64,000 nucleotides of DNA. It comes from Paenibacillus campinasensis. GTDB lineage: Bacteria; Bacillota; Bacilli; Paenibacillales; Paenibacillaceae. Below the pieces are notes generated by a model. The model was not told the DNA's origin, did no database searches, and saw only the letters and a list, made by a program, of their open reading frames with translations. The position numbers and the translations under genes are program-made. Location of the stretch: positions 35,346 to 99,345 of the forward strand of contig NZ_NPBY01000009.1 in assembly GCF_002272015.1 (NCBI RefSeq), written 5' to 3'. Shown here in pieces: positions 54,212 through 63,982 of this stretch; position 1 is the first letter of the stretch; the number at the start of each line of letters is the position of its first letter.

Positions 54212-55582
54212 ATGAGCTCTATGGATCAATCCCGAATACTGACAGTCAAAGATTTGAATCGCTATATCCGCATGAAAATGGAAGGCGATGCGGTGCTGTC
54301 GGACGTATGGATTCGCGGGGAGATTTCGAATTTCACCCATCATTCCAGCGGCCATATGTACTTTACGCTGAAGGATGAGGGCAGCCGGATTCGCGCGATT
54401 ATGTTCGCTACCCACAACCGGCGGCTGCCGTTCATTCCGAAGGAAGGCGCGCGCGTCATTGCGCGCGGCAACGTATCGGTCTATGAACGGGACGGGCAAT
54501 ATCAGTTCTATGCGGTCCAGATGCAGCCTGACGGAATCGGCAGCCTCTATCTGGCGTATGAACAGCTGAAGCAGAAGCTGGAGGAAGAGGGATTGTTCGC
54601 TGCCGAGCGCAAGCGACCGCTCCCGAAATTCCCGGAGACCATCGGGGTGATCACCTCTCCGACTGGGGCTGCCGTGCGGGATATAATGATTACGATTCGG
54701 CGCCGGTATCCGCAGGCGCGAGCCGTGCTCTATCCTGTGCTGGTACAAGGAAAAGGCGCAGCCCCTTCCATCGTCCAGGCGATCCGGACAATGAATGAGA
54801 TCGGTGAAGCGGACGTGCTGATCGTCGGCAGAGGCGGCGGCTCGCTGGAGGAATTATGGGCTTTCAATGAGGAAATCGTCGCGCGGGCCATATCCGAATC
54901 CGAGATTCCCGTCATTTCGGCGGTCGGGCATGAGACCGACTTTACGATTGCAGACTTTGTGGCCGATCTGCGCGCGGCGACGCCTACCGCAGCCGCCGAA
55001 CTGGCTGTGCCGAGCAGCGCCGAGCTGGCGGCCCGGCTGAGGCAAAGGCAGCGCCAGCTCGGACAAGCTCTGCAGCAGCGGCTGAAGACGAGCAAGGAGC
55101 GGCTGGCGGCGCTGCAGCGATCGCCGGTGCTTGTCTATCCGCGCCGCTACATGCTTCAGCATGCCGAACGGCTGGACATGCTCAGCCTGCGGCTCCAGCG
55201 AACGATGAAATCGAAGATGTCGCTGCAGCGCCAGCGCCAGCTGTCCCTGAAGCAGGGACTGATCCGGTTTAATCCCCGGACCCAGCTGGAGACGGCGGCG
55301 CAGCGCAGGGAAGCGTCCACGCGGCAGCTGGTCTCGGCGATGCAGTCCATGATGAAAGAGAAGACATCCAAACTGCAATCTGAAATCCGGCATCTGGATG
55401 CGCTGAGTCCGCTGAAAATTATGTCCAGAGGTTACAGTCTCGTATACGATGAACAAGAGAAGCATCTCGTGAAATCGCTGGACGACGTGCAGCTCGGCGA
55501 TCTGGTTCATGTCCGGGTCAGCGACGGCCGGCTTCAGTGTCAGGTGTGGGGAATGAAGGAGGAGAACAGTCGTGACAAGTGA
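54212..55582 (+). CDS. xseA: Exodeoxyribonuclease VII large subunit
   Basis: A 456-residue XseA that with XseB degrades single-stranded DNA. N-terminal OB-fold (VWIRGEISNFTHHSSGHMYFTLKDE), catalytic core (GVITSPTGAAVRDIMITIRRRYPQ, VGRGGGSLEELWAFNEEIVARAI, VGHETDFTIADFVADLRAATPTAAAE) and a long coiled coil (about 270-390) that binds XseB. It begins one base after the folD stop and overlaps xseB by 11 bases. Confidence 0.97.
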   Translation: MSSMDQSRILTVKDLNRYIRMKMEGDAVLSDVWIRGEISNFTHHSSGHMYFTLKDEGSRIRAIMFATHNRRLPFIPKEGARVIARGNVSVYERDGQYQFYAVQMQPDGIGSLYLAYEQLKQKLEEEGLFAAERKRPLPKFPETIGVITSPTGAAVRDIMITIRRRYPQARAVLYPVLVQGKGAAPSIVQAIRTMNEIGEADVLIVGRGGGSLEELWAFNEEIVARAISESEIPVISAVGHETDFTIADFVADLRAATPTAAAELAVPSSAELAARLRQRQRQLGQALQQRLKTSKERLAALQRSPVLVYPRRYMLQHAERLDMLSLRLQRTMKSKMSLQRQRQLSLKQGLIRFNPRTQLETAAQRREASTRQLVSAMQSMMKEKTSKLQSEIRHLDALSPLKIMSRGYSLVYDEQEKHLVKSLDDVQLGDLVHVRVSDGRLQCQVWGMKEENSRDK

Positions 55583-55829
55583 GAAGGAAGTAAGCTTTGA
55601 AGAGGCGATGATGCAGCTGGAGGAGATCGTTGAACAGCTTGAAGACGGTGATGTTCCTCTGGAGAAGGCGATCGATTTGTTCCAGAAGGGAATGAAGCTG
55701 TCCCAGATGTGCAGTCAGAAGCTGGAGCAGGTCGAGCACAAAATTGAGATGATCATTGAGGAAGGCGGGGAGCTGAAACGCAAGCCGTTTAAAGGGGCTC
55801 TCGATGAGACAGGTGATCTTGGTGAATAA
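55572..55829 (+). CDS. xseB: Exodeoxyribonuclease VII small subunit
   Basis: An 85-residue helical hairpin protein (FEEAMMQLEEIVEQLEDGDVPLEKAIDLFQKG), several copies of which wrap the XseA coiled coil. GTG start after AAGGAGGA within the end of xseA. It overlaps ispA. Confidence 0.95.
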   Translation: MTSEKEVSFEEAMMQLEEIVEQLEDGDVPLEKAIDLFQKGMKLSQMCSQKLEQVEHKIEMIIEEGGELKRKPFKGALDETGDLGE

Positions 55830-56730
55830 CGGCAGACCGTCCTTTAACCAATATATGAGCAGCATTTCAGACCGGGTTGCAACCGAATTGACGCATGTCC
55901 TTCCCGGGGCCTGGGATGTACCGGACTCTCTACGCGAATCGATGACATACTCCTTGATGGCCGGCGGCAAGCGTCTCCGGCCGCTTCTGGTCGTGGCTGC
56001 TTGTGAAGCAGGAGGAGGCAGTGCGGAAGCGGCGATTCCGGTGGCTTGCGCTGTGGAGATGGTGCACACTTACTCGCTCATCCACGATGATCTTCCTGCG
56101 ATGGATAATGATGATTTCCGGCGGGGCAAGCCGACCAATCACAAGGTGTTTGGGGAGGCGACAGCCATTCTAGCAGGGGATGCGCTGCTGACCCATGCTT
56201 TCTATATGGTGGTTCAGAGTGCGAGGAAGTTCGGGGTTCCGGCAGAGCGTGTGCTGTCCATCGTGGAGGATCTGGCGGAGTATGCAGGCCCAAGGGGCAT
56301 GGTCGGCGGGCAGGTGGCCGATATGGAAGGGGAGCAAGGCATCACGAAGCTGGAGGAACTGGAATACATTCATCTGCACAAAACGAGCGATCTGATCATG
56401 TTCTCCCTCATCGCAGGAGGCAGAGTGGCCGGCTGCTCGGAGCGCCAGATTGAAGCGCTGCGCGCATTCGGTCAGCGAATCGGTCTTGCCTTTCAGATCC
56501 AGGATGACATTCTGGATCTGATTGGGGATGAAGCCAAGCTTGGGAAGAGCACGCAGAGTGATGTGAAGCAGCAGAAGGTTACATATCCTTATTTTATCGG
56601 CCTCGAGGCTTCCAGGCTTGAAGTGGGGCGGCTGACAGACGAAGCGAAGACGCTGATTAAGGAAGCGGGACTTGAGGCTCCGGACAGATTGCTGGAAATC
56701 GCCGATTTTCTAATGTCGCGCGATCACTGA
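55804..56730 (+). CDS. ispA: Farnesyl diphosphate synthase
   Basis: A 308-residue trans-prenyltransferase making farnesyl diphosphate from IPP and DMAPP. First aspartate motif HDDLPAMDNDD with the preceding MVHTYSLI, second motif FQIQDDILDLIGD, and GGKRLRPLLVVAA for IPP binding. ATG 55804 follows AAAGGGG; GTG 55822 is an alternative that starts closer to homologues. It overlaps xseB by 26 bases; dxs, of the same pathway, follows. Confidence 0.95.
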   Translation: MRQVILVNNGRPSFNQYMSSISDRVATELTHVLPGAWDVPDSLRESMTYSLMAGGKRLRPLLVVAACEAGGGSAEAAIPVACAVEMVHTYSLIHDDLPAMDNDDFRRGKPTNHKVFGEATAILAGDALLTHAFYMVVQSARKFGVPAERVLSIVEDLAEYAGPRGMVGGQVADMEGEQGITKLEELEYIHLHKTSDLIMFSLIAGGRVAGCSERQIEALRAFGQRIGLAFQIQDDILDLIGDEAKLGKSTQSDVKQQKVTYPYFIGLEASRLEVGRLTDEAKTLIKEAGLEAPDRLLEIADFLMSRDH

Positions 56731-56883
56731 GGCCGCTTTACATGCAAACGGTTTTTTTGTGATATAATGTCTTTATGTGATTTTACAATATTGCAAAATT
56801 CGATTCCGTGTTTGCAATGCGGTACGATAGCATATGGCATCTGAATTCGAAAACTTATTTAGAAGGAAAGCGGGGGGATTCTC

Positions 56884-58791
56884 GTGCTGCTTCCGAATAT
56901 CAATCATCCGAAACAACTGAAGAATTTGACTGTAGACCAATTGAATGATCTGGCTGGGGAAATCCGCCGGTTCCTGATTGAGAAGCTGTCAGTGACCGGA
57001 GGGCATCTCGCGCCGAATCTGGGAGTAGTTGAGCTCACGCTGGCTTTGCATTACTGTTTCGACAGCCCTCAGGACAAGTTGATTTTTGATGTGGGGCACC
57101 AGGCTTATGTTCACAAAATCTTGACCGGAAGAATGGACAAATTCGATACGCTGCGCAAGAAGAACGGCCTTTGCGGCTTCGTGAAGCGCTCTGAAAGCGA
57201 GCATGACGTATGGGAAGCTGGCCACAGCAGCACCTCACTGTCTGCTGCGATGGGCATGGCGATGGCCAGGGATTTGAAAGGTGAGGACAACCGGGTCATC
57301 GCGCTCATCGGCGATGGTGCGCTTACGGGCGGCATGGCGTTTGAGGCGCTGAACCATATCGGCCATGAGAAGAAGAAGCTGATGGTTGTACTTAACGATA
57401 ACGAAATGTCCATCGCGCCGAATGTCGGTGCGATGCATAATTACTTAAGCAAGATCCGTTCGGACCGCACCTACTTGCGGGCCAAGGATGAAGTTGAAAT
57501 GCTGCTGAAGAAAATTCCGGCCATCGGCGGCAAGCTTGCCAAAACGGCGGAGAAGATGAAAGACAGCCTTAAATTTGCGATGGTTCCGGGCCGATTGTTC
57601 GAGGAGCTTGGGTTCACGTACCTGGGGCCAGTCGACGGCCATGATGTGGGCAAACTGATTGATACGTTTAATCAGGCGGACAACGTGGAGGGGCCTGTGC
57701 TGGTTCATGTTGTCACCACCAAAGGGAAGGGCTACAGCCCGGCCGAGTCCGATTCACACAAGTGGCATGGCATTACGCCTTATAAGATTGAGTCCGGGAA
57801 GGTGCTCAAGGCAGTAGGAAATCCGATGTACACCGAGATTTTCGGCCAAACGCTGGTCGAACTGGGCGAGCAGGACGAGCGCATTGTCGCTGTCACACCG
57901 GCGATGCCGGGCGGTTCCGGGCTCATTCCGTTCGGGAAGACATTTCCGGAACGGATGATCGACGTCGGCATTGCCGAGCAGCATGCGGCCACGCTTTGCG
58001 CTGCGCTTGCCATGGAAGGAATGAAGCCGGTGTTTGCCGTGTATTCAACCTTTATGCAGCGTGCCTACGATCAGATCGTGCATGATATTTGCCGTCATAA
58101 CGCCAACGTGATGTTCGCGATTGACCGGGCAGGATTTGTCGGGGCGGATGGCGAGACGCACCAGGGCGTATACGATATCGCCTTCATGCGTCATATTCCG
58201 AATATCGTGCTGATGATGCCGAAGGACGAGAATGAGCTGCGGCATATGATGAAGACGGCGCTGGATTACGATGACGGTCCGATCGCCTACCGCTATCCGC
58301 GCATTCATGGTCGCGGCGTCGAGCTCGACAAGGAGCTTGTCCCGATTCCGATCGGTTCATGGGAAACGGTTCGCGCTGGCGAAGGCTACGCGATTCTGGC
58401 AGTCGGGCCGATGGTTCAGCTGGCGGAAGAGGCGGCTGAACTTCTCAAGCGGGAAGGGCTATCGGTGCAGGTCGTTAACGCCCGGTTCCTGAAGCCGCTG
58501 GATGAGACGATGCTGAAGGAGCTGGCGGCTAGCGGCACTTCGATGCTGGTGCTGGAAGAAGCTTCGCAGGCAGGCAGTCTCGGAAGCGCGGTGCTGGAGT
58601 TTTTTGCGGAACAGGAATTGTTTGATACCGTTGTTTCACTTATGGGCATTGAAGACCGCTTTATCGAGCACGGCAGCATTCCGGAGCAGCGCGAAGAGGT
58701 TGGGCTAACGCTTGAACAGGTATGTAACAGAATTCGCAGCTTCAAGACTTCGCGGGCATCTACCTTGGGGAAGCGAAGCCTGATGTCTTAG
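56884..58791 (+). CDS. dxs: 1-deoxy-D-xylulose-5-phosphate synthase
   Basis: A 635-residue thiamine-diphosphate enzyme that joins pyruvate and glyceraldehyde-3-phosphate, first step of the MEP isoprenoid pathway. [20 protein letters not shown], the ThDP motif [18 protein letters not shown] with VVLNDNEMS, and the transketolase middle-domain [23 protein letters not shown] start after a GCGGGGGG site, 153 bp after ispA; TATAAT-like GATATAATG at 56760-56768 may be a promoter. Confidence 0.97.
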   Translation: MLLPNINHPKQLKNLTVDQLNDLAGEIRRFLIEKLSVTGGHLAPNLGVVELTLALHYCFDSPQDKLIFDVGHQAYVHKILTGRMDKFDTLRKKNGLCGFVKRSESEHDVWEAGHSSTSLSAAMGMAMARDLKGEDNRVIALIGDGALTGGMAFEALNHIGHEKKKLMVVLNDNEMSIAPNVGAMHNYLSKIRSDRTYLRAKDEVEMLLKKIPAIGGKLAKTAEKMKDSLKFAMVPGRLFEELGFTYLGPVDGHDVGKLIDTFNQADNVEGPVLVHVVTTKGKGYSPAESDSHKWHGITPYKIESGKVLKAVGNPMYTEIFGQTLVELGEQDERIVAVTPAMPGGSGLIPFGKTFPERMIDVGIAEQHAATLCAALAMEGMKPVFAVYSTFMQRAYDQIVHDICRHNANVMFAIDRAGFVGADGETHQGVYDIAFMRHIPNIVLMMPKDENELRHMMKTALDYDDGPIAYRYPRIHGRGVELDKELVPIPIGSWETVRAGEGYAILAVGPMVQLAEEAAELLKREGLSVQVVNARFLKPLDETMLKELAASGTSMLVLEEASQAGSLGSAVLEFFAEQELFDTVVSLMGIEDRFIEHGSIPEQREEVGLTLEQVCNRIRSFKTSRASTLGKRSLMS

Positions 58792-58809
58792 GCGGTTTAG
58801 GAGATATAG

Positions 58810-59682
58810 ATGGATTCAACACAAAAGGAACGCATTGATATATTGCTTGTGGAGCAAGGATTTTACGATAGCAGGGAGAAAGCGAAGGCCGCGATTATGG
58901 CCGGGCTGGTCTATGCGGGCAGTGAACGCATTGAAAAGGCGGGCACCAAGCTGCCGAGAAACACAGAGCTGCGGGTAAAAGGGGCGGTGCACCCTTATGT
59001 CAGCCGGGGCGGGCTCAAGCTGGAGAAAGCGCTGAAGGAGTTTGGCATTGCGATGGACGGGCGGACGATGCTGGACATCGGCGCATCCACCGGTGGATTT
59101 ACCGACTGCGCCCTGCAGCATGGCGCCGGATATGTATATGCCATCGATGTCGGGTACAACCAACTGGACTGGTCGCTGCGCAATAATGAGCGGGTATGTG
59201 TCATGGAGCGGACCAATTTCCGGTACATGACGCCCGAGGACCTGAAGGGGCCGGCACCGGACTTTGCAAGCATTGATGTGTCGTTTATCTCGCTGCGGAT
59301 TATTCTGCCGCCACTGAAGGCGCTGCTCGGCAGGCCTGGTGATGTGGTGGCGCTGATCAAGCCCCAATTCGAGGCGGGACGCGAGAAGGTTGGCAAATCC
59401 GGGGTTGTTCGCGATCCGAAGGTGCACAAGGAAGTGCTAACCGAGGTGCTGACCTTTGCCAGTCAGATCGGCTTTGCACTGCAGCATTTAACCTTCTCTC
59501 CGATTACCGGAGGGGAAGGAAATATCGAATTCCTGGCCCACTGGCGATTAGAGCCGGAGGGCCCTGAAGTTACGGAAGAACCGCTTCAGGAATCCGGACA
59601 AGCGCCGGCGGATTTAGCGGAACGGATTGCAGCCGTTGTGCAGCAGGCAGCTCATACTTTCACAGGAAACTCATCGAAATGA
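58810..59682 (+). CDS. tlyA: TlyA family rRNA 2'-O-methyltransferase (YqxC)
   Basis: A 290-residue protein with an N-terminal S4 RNA-binding domain (RIDILLVEQGFYDSREKAKAAIMAG) and an FtsJ-like SAM methyltransferase domain: SAM motif MLDIGASTGGFTDC, DVSFISLRIILP, ALIKPQFEAGREKVGK. The family methylates 16S and 23S rRNA riboses in Mycobacterium; the B. subtilis yqxC homologue sits in the same place. ATG 58810, 18 bases after dxs. Confidence 0.94.
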   Translation: MDSTQKERIDILLVEQGFYDSREKAKAAIMAGLVYAGSERIEKAGTKLPRNTELRVKGAVHPYVSRGGLKLEKALKEFGIAMDGRTMLDIGASTGGFTDCALQHGAGYVYAIDVGYNQLDWSLRNNERVCVMERTNFRYMTPEDLKGPAPDFASIDVSFISLRIILPPLKALLGRPGDVVALIKPQFEAGREKVGKSGVVRDPKVHKEVLTEVLTFASQIGFALQHLTFSPITGGEGNIEFLAHWRLEPEGPEVTEEPLQESGQAPADLAERIAAVVQQAAHTFTGNSSK

Positions 59683-59750
59683 TGGGTTTCTTTTGCTGAA
59701 AAAGAGGAATTTATGTTCCCATTCTCGAATACAAAAGTCGAGGTGAGGGG

Positions 59751-60233
59751 ATGAGTGAAAGTTACGATTGGTTGTTAATGATATTGCTGGGCATCATCAT
59801 CTTGCTGCTGATTGGCTATCAGCTGAACCGCTGGCTGATGTCGCCTGAGCCTGATCATTTGCCGGGTGTGCCGATCAACGAGCGAATTCCAGATCACCCA
59901 GCGATTGCACTGCTGGAGCAAGAGGGATATGAAGTCGTAGGGGGAAAAGTAAAAATAAATCTTACCTTCGATACGGACGAGCGTCCAATCCACAGTCGGC
60001 TGTTTATCGATTATATCGCTTCCGGCGAGAACGGAGAGCTGTATTTGGTCAAGCTGGCACGTGAACGGCTGCCTGTCGATTGGACGGGGGCAGGGATTCG
60101 AGACCGATTAATGCCGTTCCTTCTGCTGTACCCGGAATGTGAAGGGTTGCTGTATGTGGACACCCACGCGCACAGCGTCCATCGTCTGAACATGGAGTGG
60201 TCAGATGAGGAATGGGCAGGCAATGAGGATTGA
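59751..60233 (+). CDS. Membrane-anchored protein of unknown function between tlyA and argR
   Basis: A 160-residue protein with one N-terminal membrane helix (WLLMILLGIIILLLIGYQL) and a soluble alpha/beta-looking domain (HPAIALLEQEGYEVVGGKVKINLTFD, ELYLVKLARERLPVDWTG, RDRLMPFLLLYPECEGLLYVD). The order of short strands and the Glu, Lys and Gln-poor core faintly recall restriction-like nuclease folds, but no catalytic motif is clear and I do not assign one. Gene is not part of the B. subtilis order. GAGGTGAGGGG ribosome-binding site. Confidence 0.85.
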   Translation: MSESYDWLLMILLGIIILLLIGYQLNRWLMSPEPDHLPGVPINERIPDHPAIALLEQEGYEVVGGKVKINLTFDTDERPIHSRLFIDYIASGENGELYLVKLARERLPVDWTGAGIRDRLMPFLLLYPECEGLLYVDTHAHSVHRLNMEWSDEEWAGNED

Positions 60234-60272
60234 CGATGACCAAGTTTATTTTTACAGGAGGATTTTTCGGAC

Positions 60273-60722
60273 ATGAAAGGACAACGACATATCAAGATCA
60301 GGGACATTATTACACATCAGGATATTGAAACCCAGGATGAATTGGTGGAGGCGCTGCGGGCCGAAGGGTTCCAGGTGACACAGGCTACGGTGTCGCGAGA
60401 TATTAAGGAACTGCTGCTGATCAAGGTTCCGACTGATGACGGGCGTTACAAATATTCCATGCCGACAGATCAGCGGTACAATCCGGTGCAAAAGCTGAGG
60501 CGGGCGTTGGTCGACAGCTTTGTATTTATCGATCGGACCGGCAATTTGGTTGTGATGAAATGTTTGCCGGGAACGGCGAATTCCGTTGCAGTGCTTCTCG
60601 ATAATATGGAATGGTCTCATGTGATGGGGACGATCAGCGGAGATGACACCATTTTGCTCATCTGCCGGTCTGAGGAAGACGGGAAGCAGGTAGTCGAGCA
60701 AATTAACAGCTATATTTCTTGA
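60273..60722 (+). CDS. argR: Arginine repressor ArgR/AhrC
   Basis: A 149-residue arginine-sensing regulator. N-terminal winged helix ([40 protein letters not shown]) and C-terminal hexamerisation and arginine-binding domain ([37 protein letters not shown]). It controls arginine synthesis and breakdown; no arg genes are in the window. Neighbours match B. subtilis ahrC-recN. Confidence 0.97.
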   Translation: MKGQRHIKIRDIITHQDIETQDELVEALRAEGFQVTQATVSRDIKELLLIKVPTDDGRYKYSMPTDQRYNPVQKLRRALVDSFVFIDRTGNLVVMKCLPGTANSVAVLLDNMEWSHVMGTISGDDTILLICRSEEDGKQVVEQINSYIS

Positions 60723-60753
60723 TGGATGCAGTTACGATTTGGAGGTGTTAGCG

Positions 60754-62493
60754 ATGCTGGTTACGTTGTCCATTCGCAATCTCGCCGTTGTGGAAGAGGT
60801 GGACGTGCATTTTTATCCGGGATTTCATGTGCTGACAGGGGAGACGGGTGCGGGGAAATCGATTGTCATCGACGCGCTCGGTCTGATTGCCGGAGGCCGA
60901 GGTTCCGCGGATCTGATTCGTTACGGAAGTGAGAAGGCGGAGATCGAGGCGCTGTTTGACCTGCCTGCTGCTCATCCGGTCTGGGATACGCTCGGGCGGC
61001 TCGGCATTGAAGCGGACCCGGCGGAGCATTTGCTCATCAGAAGGGAACTGACCTCCCAGGGGAAAAGCACCTCTCGGATCAATGGTCAAATGGTCAATCT
61101 GAGCATGCTGCGGGAGGTGGGCGAGAAGCTGATTAACATCCACGGCCAGCATGAGCACCAAAGCCTGCTTCGGCCGGAGCAGCATATGACCTTGCTGGAT
61201 ACGTATGGGGAAGCGGTGATCGGGCCTGCCAAACGGAAGTATCAAGCGCTGTTCGCTGAATTCAGCAAAGTGGAGAAAGAGCTGAAGGAGCTTCAGGAAA
61301 CGAGCCAGAAGGCGTATCAAATGCTGGATATGTATCGCTTTCAGCTGGAGGAGATTGCGGCCGCCAAGCTGAAGGTCGGAGAGGATGAACTGCTGCAGGA
61401 AGAGCGGCTGAAGCTGTCCCATAGCGAGAAAATGATGGATGCTGTAGCCGGTTCGTATGATCTGCTGTACGGCCCGCAGGGCCTGGAGACGATCAGCAGG
61501 GCGATCACCCGCCTGCAGGATGTCGTTTCTTATGATGAGAAAGGTCTCAAGCCAGTTGTTGAACAGCTGCAATCTGCTTATTATCAGCTCGAGGATGCGG
61601 TGTTTCAGCTGCGCGACTATCGGGATGACATTGAATTCAATCCGGAACGGCTGGATGAGATAGAACATCGCCTTGATATGATTACCGGTTTGCGGCGAAA
61701 ATATGGGGATAATGTGGAGCAGATTCTGGAATACTACGGTAGAATTCAACAGGAGACCGAGCTTCTGGAAAACAAGGATGAGGTGCTGCAGGGTCTTGAG
61801 AAGCGGCGGGATGAGCTGCTGAGCGTACTGCTGCAGGCTGCCAGAGAGCTCAGCACGGCTCGGAGGGAAAGCGCGAGAAAGCTGGCCCGAGCGGTTGAGC
61901 GGGAGCTGAAGGATCTGCAGATGGAACGGACTTCATTTGATGTGCGGCTCGAACTGGTTCAAGATGCGAACGGCTATGAATACGAAGGACAGCGCATCCG
62001 CCTGACGCGTCAGGGAATGGATAACGCTGAGTTTTTGATTTCAGCCAACCCTGGCGAGCCGCTCCGTCCACTCGCGAAAATTGCTTCCGGCGGGGAAATG
62101 TCGCGTATAATGCTGGCGATGAAGAGCATTTTTGCTCGACATGATCAGATTCCGGTCCTTATCTTTGATGAGGTGGACACCGGTGTGAGCGGCAGAGCGG
62201 CGCAGTCGATTGCGGAGAAGCTGTTTGTGCTGGCCAAGACATGCCAGGTGTTCTCCATCACTCACCTTCCACAGGTGGCGTGTATGGCGGATCATCAGTA
62301 TTTAATTGAGAAGAAGCTGGAGCAATCCCGAACGCGAACCCAGGTCGAGCACTTGAGCGATCAGGGAAGAGTGACCGAACTTGCCCGTATGCTTGGAGGC
62401 GTGGAAATCACGGAGAAGACACTTCATCATGCCCAGGAAATGCTCAATCTGGCGGCAGCGCAAAAGGCTTCCAGAACGGCTTCGGGTCAATGA
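60754..62493 (+). CDS. recN: DNA repair protein RecN
   Basis: A 579-residue SMC-like ATPase acting early at DNA double-strand breaks. Walker A GETGAGKS at residues 29-36, a coiled-coil middle (about 150-360), and the C-terminal signature ASGGEMSRIMLAMK, Walker B VLIFDEVDTGVSGRAAQ and ITHLPQVA. ATG 60754 follows GGAGGTG; TTG 60739 precedes that site. I see no clear LexA box upstream. Confidence 0.97.
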   Translation: MLVTLSIRNLAVVEEVDVHFYPGFHVLTGETGAGKSIVIDALGLIAGGRGSADLIRYGSEKAEIEALFDLPAAHPVWDTLGRLGIEADPAEHLLIRRELTSQGKSTSRINGQMVNLSMLREVGEKLINIHGQHEHQSLLRPEQHMTLLDTYGEAVIGPAKRKYQALFAEFSKVEKELKELQETSQKAYQMLDMYRFQLEEIAAAKLKVGEDELLQEERLKLSHSEKMMDAVAGSYDLLYGPQGLETISRAITRLQDVVSYDEKGLKPVVEQLQSAYYQLEDAVFQLRDYRDDIEFNPERLDEIEHRLDMITGLRRKYGDNVEQILEYYGRIQQETELLENKDEVLQGLEKRRDELLSVLLQAARELSTARRESARKLARAVERELKDLQMERTSFDVRLELVQDANGYEYEGQRIRLTRQGMDNAEFLISANPGEPLRPLAKIASGGEMSRIMLAMKSIFARHDQIPVLIFDEVDTGVSGRAAQSIAEKLFVLAKTCQVFSITHLPQVACMADHQYLIEKKLEQSRTRTQVEHLSDQGRVTELARMLGGVEITEKTLHHAQEMLNLAAAQKASRTASGQ

Positions 62494-62593
62494 TTAACAG
62501 TTATAAAAGCTTAGGGGCAGGGTAACTTAAAGGTACGCAATTGGCGACCACCTTTTCGTCAAGCGAAAGAAGAAAAAGGGAGCGTGACAGCCA

Positions 62594-63928
62594 TTGAAGC
62601 CTAACATCAGGAAAAAACTGCTCGGTTTCCTTCTTGCTTTCCTTCTCTGTTTCCTTGGCACTGCCGAGCCTGTCCAATCTTTTGTTTCTTTGCCCGATGA
62701 AGTGAGACTGTTTACCGGCCAGCAGGCCCATCTGGATGTGGATATGCCGGTGCAGGCACTTGCCTCGGTCGACAGGCCGGATATCCTGCAGCTGAATGGT
62801 TCCGGCAAGACATCTCTCCTTGCATCAAAACAACCGCTTCACCTGCAGCCCCAGCAGATCGGCAGAGCTGCGGTCACCCTGAAATTATTTGGCAAGATCC
62901 CTGTCAAAACTGTTCACGTGGATGTAGTGCCTGAACTGAAGGTCATTCCTGGGGGACAGACCATTGGCGTCAAAGTCAAATCATCCGGTATTATTGTTGT
63001 CGGACATCATCTGGTTCATGCCGAGAATGGCGCAAGGGTATCACCCGGGGAGTCAGCCGGATTAAAGCTGGGCGATCTTCTGACCCATATGGATGGGAAG
63101 CCGCTGAATGATGTAACCAAGGTCGCCGACATTGTGGAGAAAGCAGGTAAAAACAAACGGCCTCTTGATATTACATTTAAACGCAGCGGGAAAGTCATGA
63201 AGACAAAGCTGAACCCGGCCTTTGATGAAGAGGACAAATCGTGGAGACTTGGTCTGTACATCCGCGATTCAGCCGCTGGTGTAGGGACGCTGACCTTTTA
63301 TGATCCAGAGCACAAGGTTTACGGTGCGCTTGGGCATGTGATCACAGACATGAATACCCAGACCCGCATTGAGGTAGGCAGCGGAAATATTGTTCAGTCG
63401 AACGTCACCTCCATCTCCAAGAGCGAGGAGGGTGATCCTGGGGAGAAGCGGGCTTCCTTTGCTAAGGATGGAAAAGTGCTTGGCAATGTTGAACGAAACA
63501 CCCAGTTTGGCATCTTCGGCAAAATGGATGAAAAACCGGCGCAAGGCGTGTATAAGGAGCCGATTCCGATTGCGTTTGCCCATGAAGTGAAGCCTGGACC
63601 GGCCGAAATTTTGACGGTAGTGGAAGGGGAGCAGGTAGAGCGCTTCTCTGTGGAGATTGTTCATGTATCCAAGCAGGACGCCCCGGCGACCAAAGGGCTT
63701 GTACTGCGAATTACGGATCCGAAGCTGTTACAGAAGACAGGCGGAATCGTGCAAGGGATGAGCGGCAGTCCAATTGTTCAGGACGGCAAGCTGATCGGAG
63801 CAGTGACCCATGTGTTTGTCAACGATCCGAAATCGGGGTATGGATGCTTTATCGAATGGATGCTGCAGGACTCCGGCGTCCTTCCGTCTCGCGAAACATC
63901 AGTTCACCAAAATCTTGAGGCAGGTTAA
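62594..63928 (+). CDS. spoIVB: SpoIVB peptidase
   Basis: A 444-residue forespore serine protease that signals to activate pro-sigma-K processing in the mother cell. N-terminal membrane anchor (LLGFLLAFLLCFLGTAEP), a PDZ domain (about 140-200: GESAGLKLGDLLTHMDGK), then the S55 peptidase with H248 in YGALGHVITDMN and serine S390 in GMSGSP, plus FVNDPKSGYGCFIEWML. TTG start, with GGGAG about eleven bases before. The stop codon sits inside a terminator hairpin. spo0A is expected next. Confidence 0.96.
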   Translation: MKPNIRKKLLGFLLAFLLCFLGTAEPVQSFVSLPDEVRLFTGQQAHLDVDMPVQALASVDRPDILQLNGSGKTSLLASKQPLHLQPQQIGRAAVTLKLFGKIPVKTVHVDVVPELKVIPGGQTIGVKVKSSGIIVVGHHLVHAENGARVSPGESAGLKLGDLLTHMDGKPLNDVTKVADIVEKAGKNKRPLDITFKRSGKVMKTKLNPAFDEEDKSWRLGLYIRDSAAGVGTLTFYDPEHKVYGALGHVITDMNTQTRIEVGSGNIVQSNVTSISKSEEGDPGEKRASFAKDGKVLGNVERNTQFGIFGKMDEKPAQGVYKEPIPIAFAHEVKPGPAEILTVVEGEQVERFSVEIVHVSKQDAPATKGLVLRITDPKLLQKTGGIVQGMSGSPIVQDGKLIGAVTHVFVNDPKSGYGCFIEWMLQDSGVLPSRETSVHQNLEAG

Positions 63929-63946
63929 TGCCTTGAGATTTTTTTT
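63911..63946 (+). terminator. Terminator overlapping the spoIVB stop codon
   Basis: 12-bp stem AATCTTGAGGCA (63911-63922) / TGCCTTGAGATT (63929-63940) with two G-U pairs; the loop GGTTAA contains the spoIVB TAA. Eight T from 63939. Confidence 0.85.
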
Positions 63947-63982
63947 GTCGTAAAAAGACGAAAATGATCCTAATTTGACGCA
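63946..63982 (+). promoter_or_regulatory. Cluster of Spo0A-box-like motifs, probable spo0A upstream region
   Basis: Three near-matches to TGTCGAA follow the spoIVB terminator: TGTCGTA (63946-63952), AGACGAA (63956-63962) and TGACGCA (63976-63982), spaced 10 and 20 bp, whole helical turns. spo0A, whose promoter Spo0A itself binds, follows spoIVB in related genomes. Confidence 0.5.
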
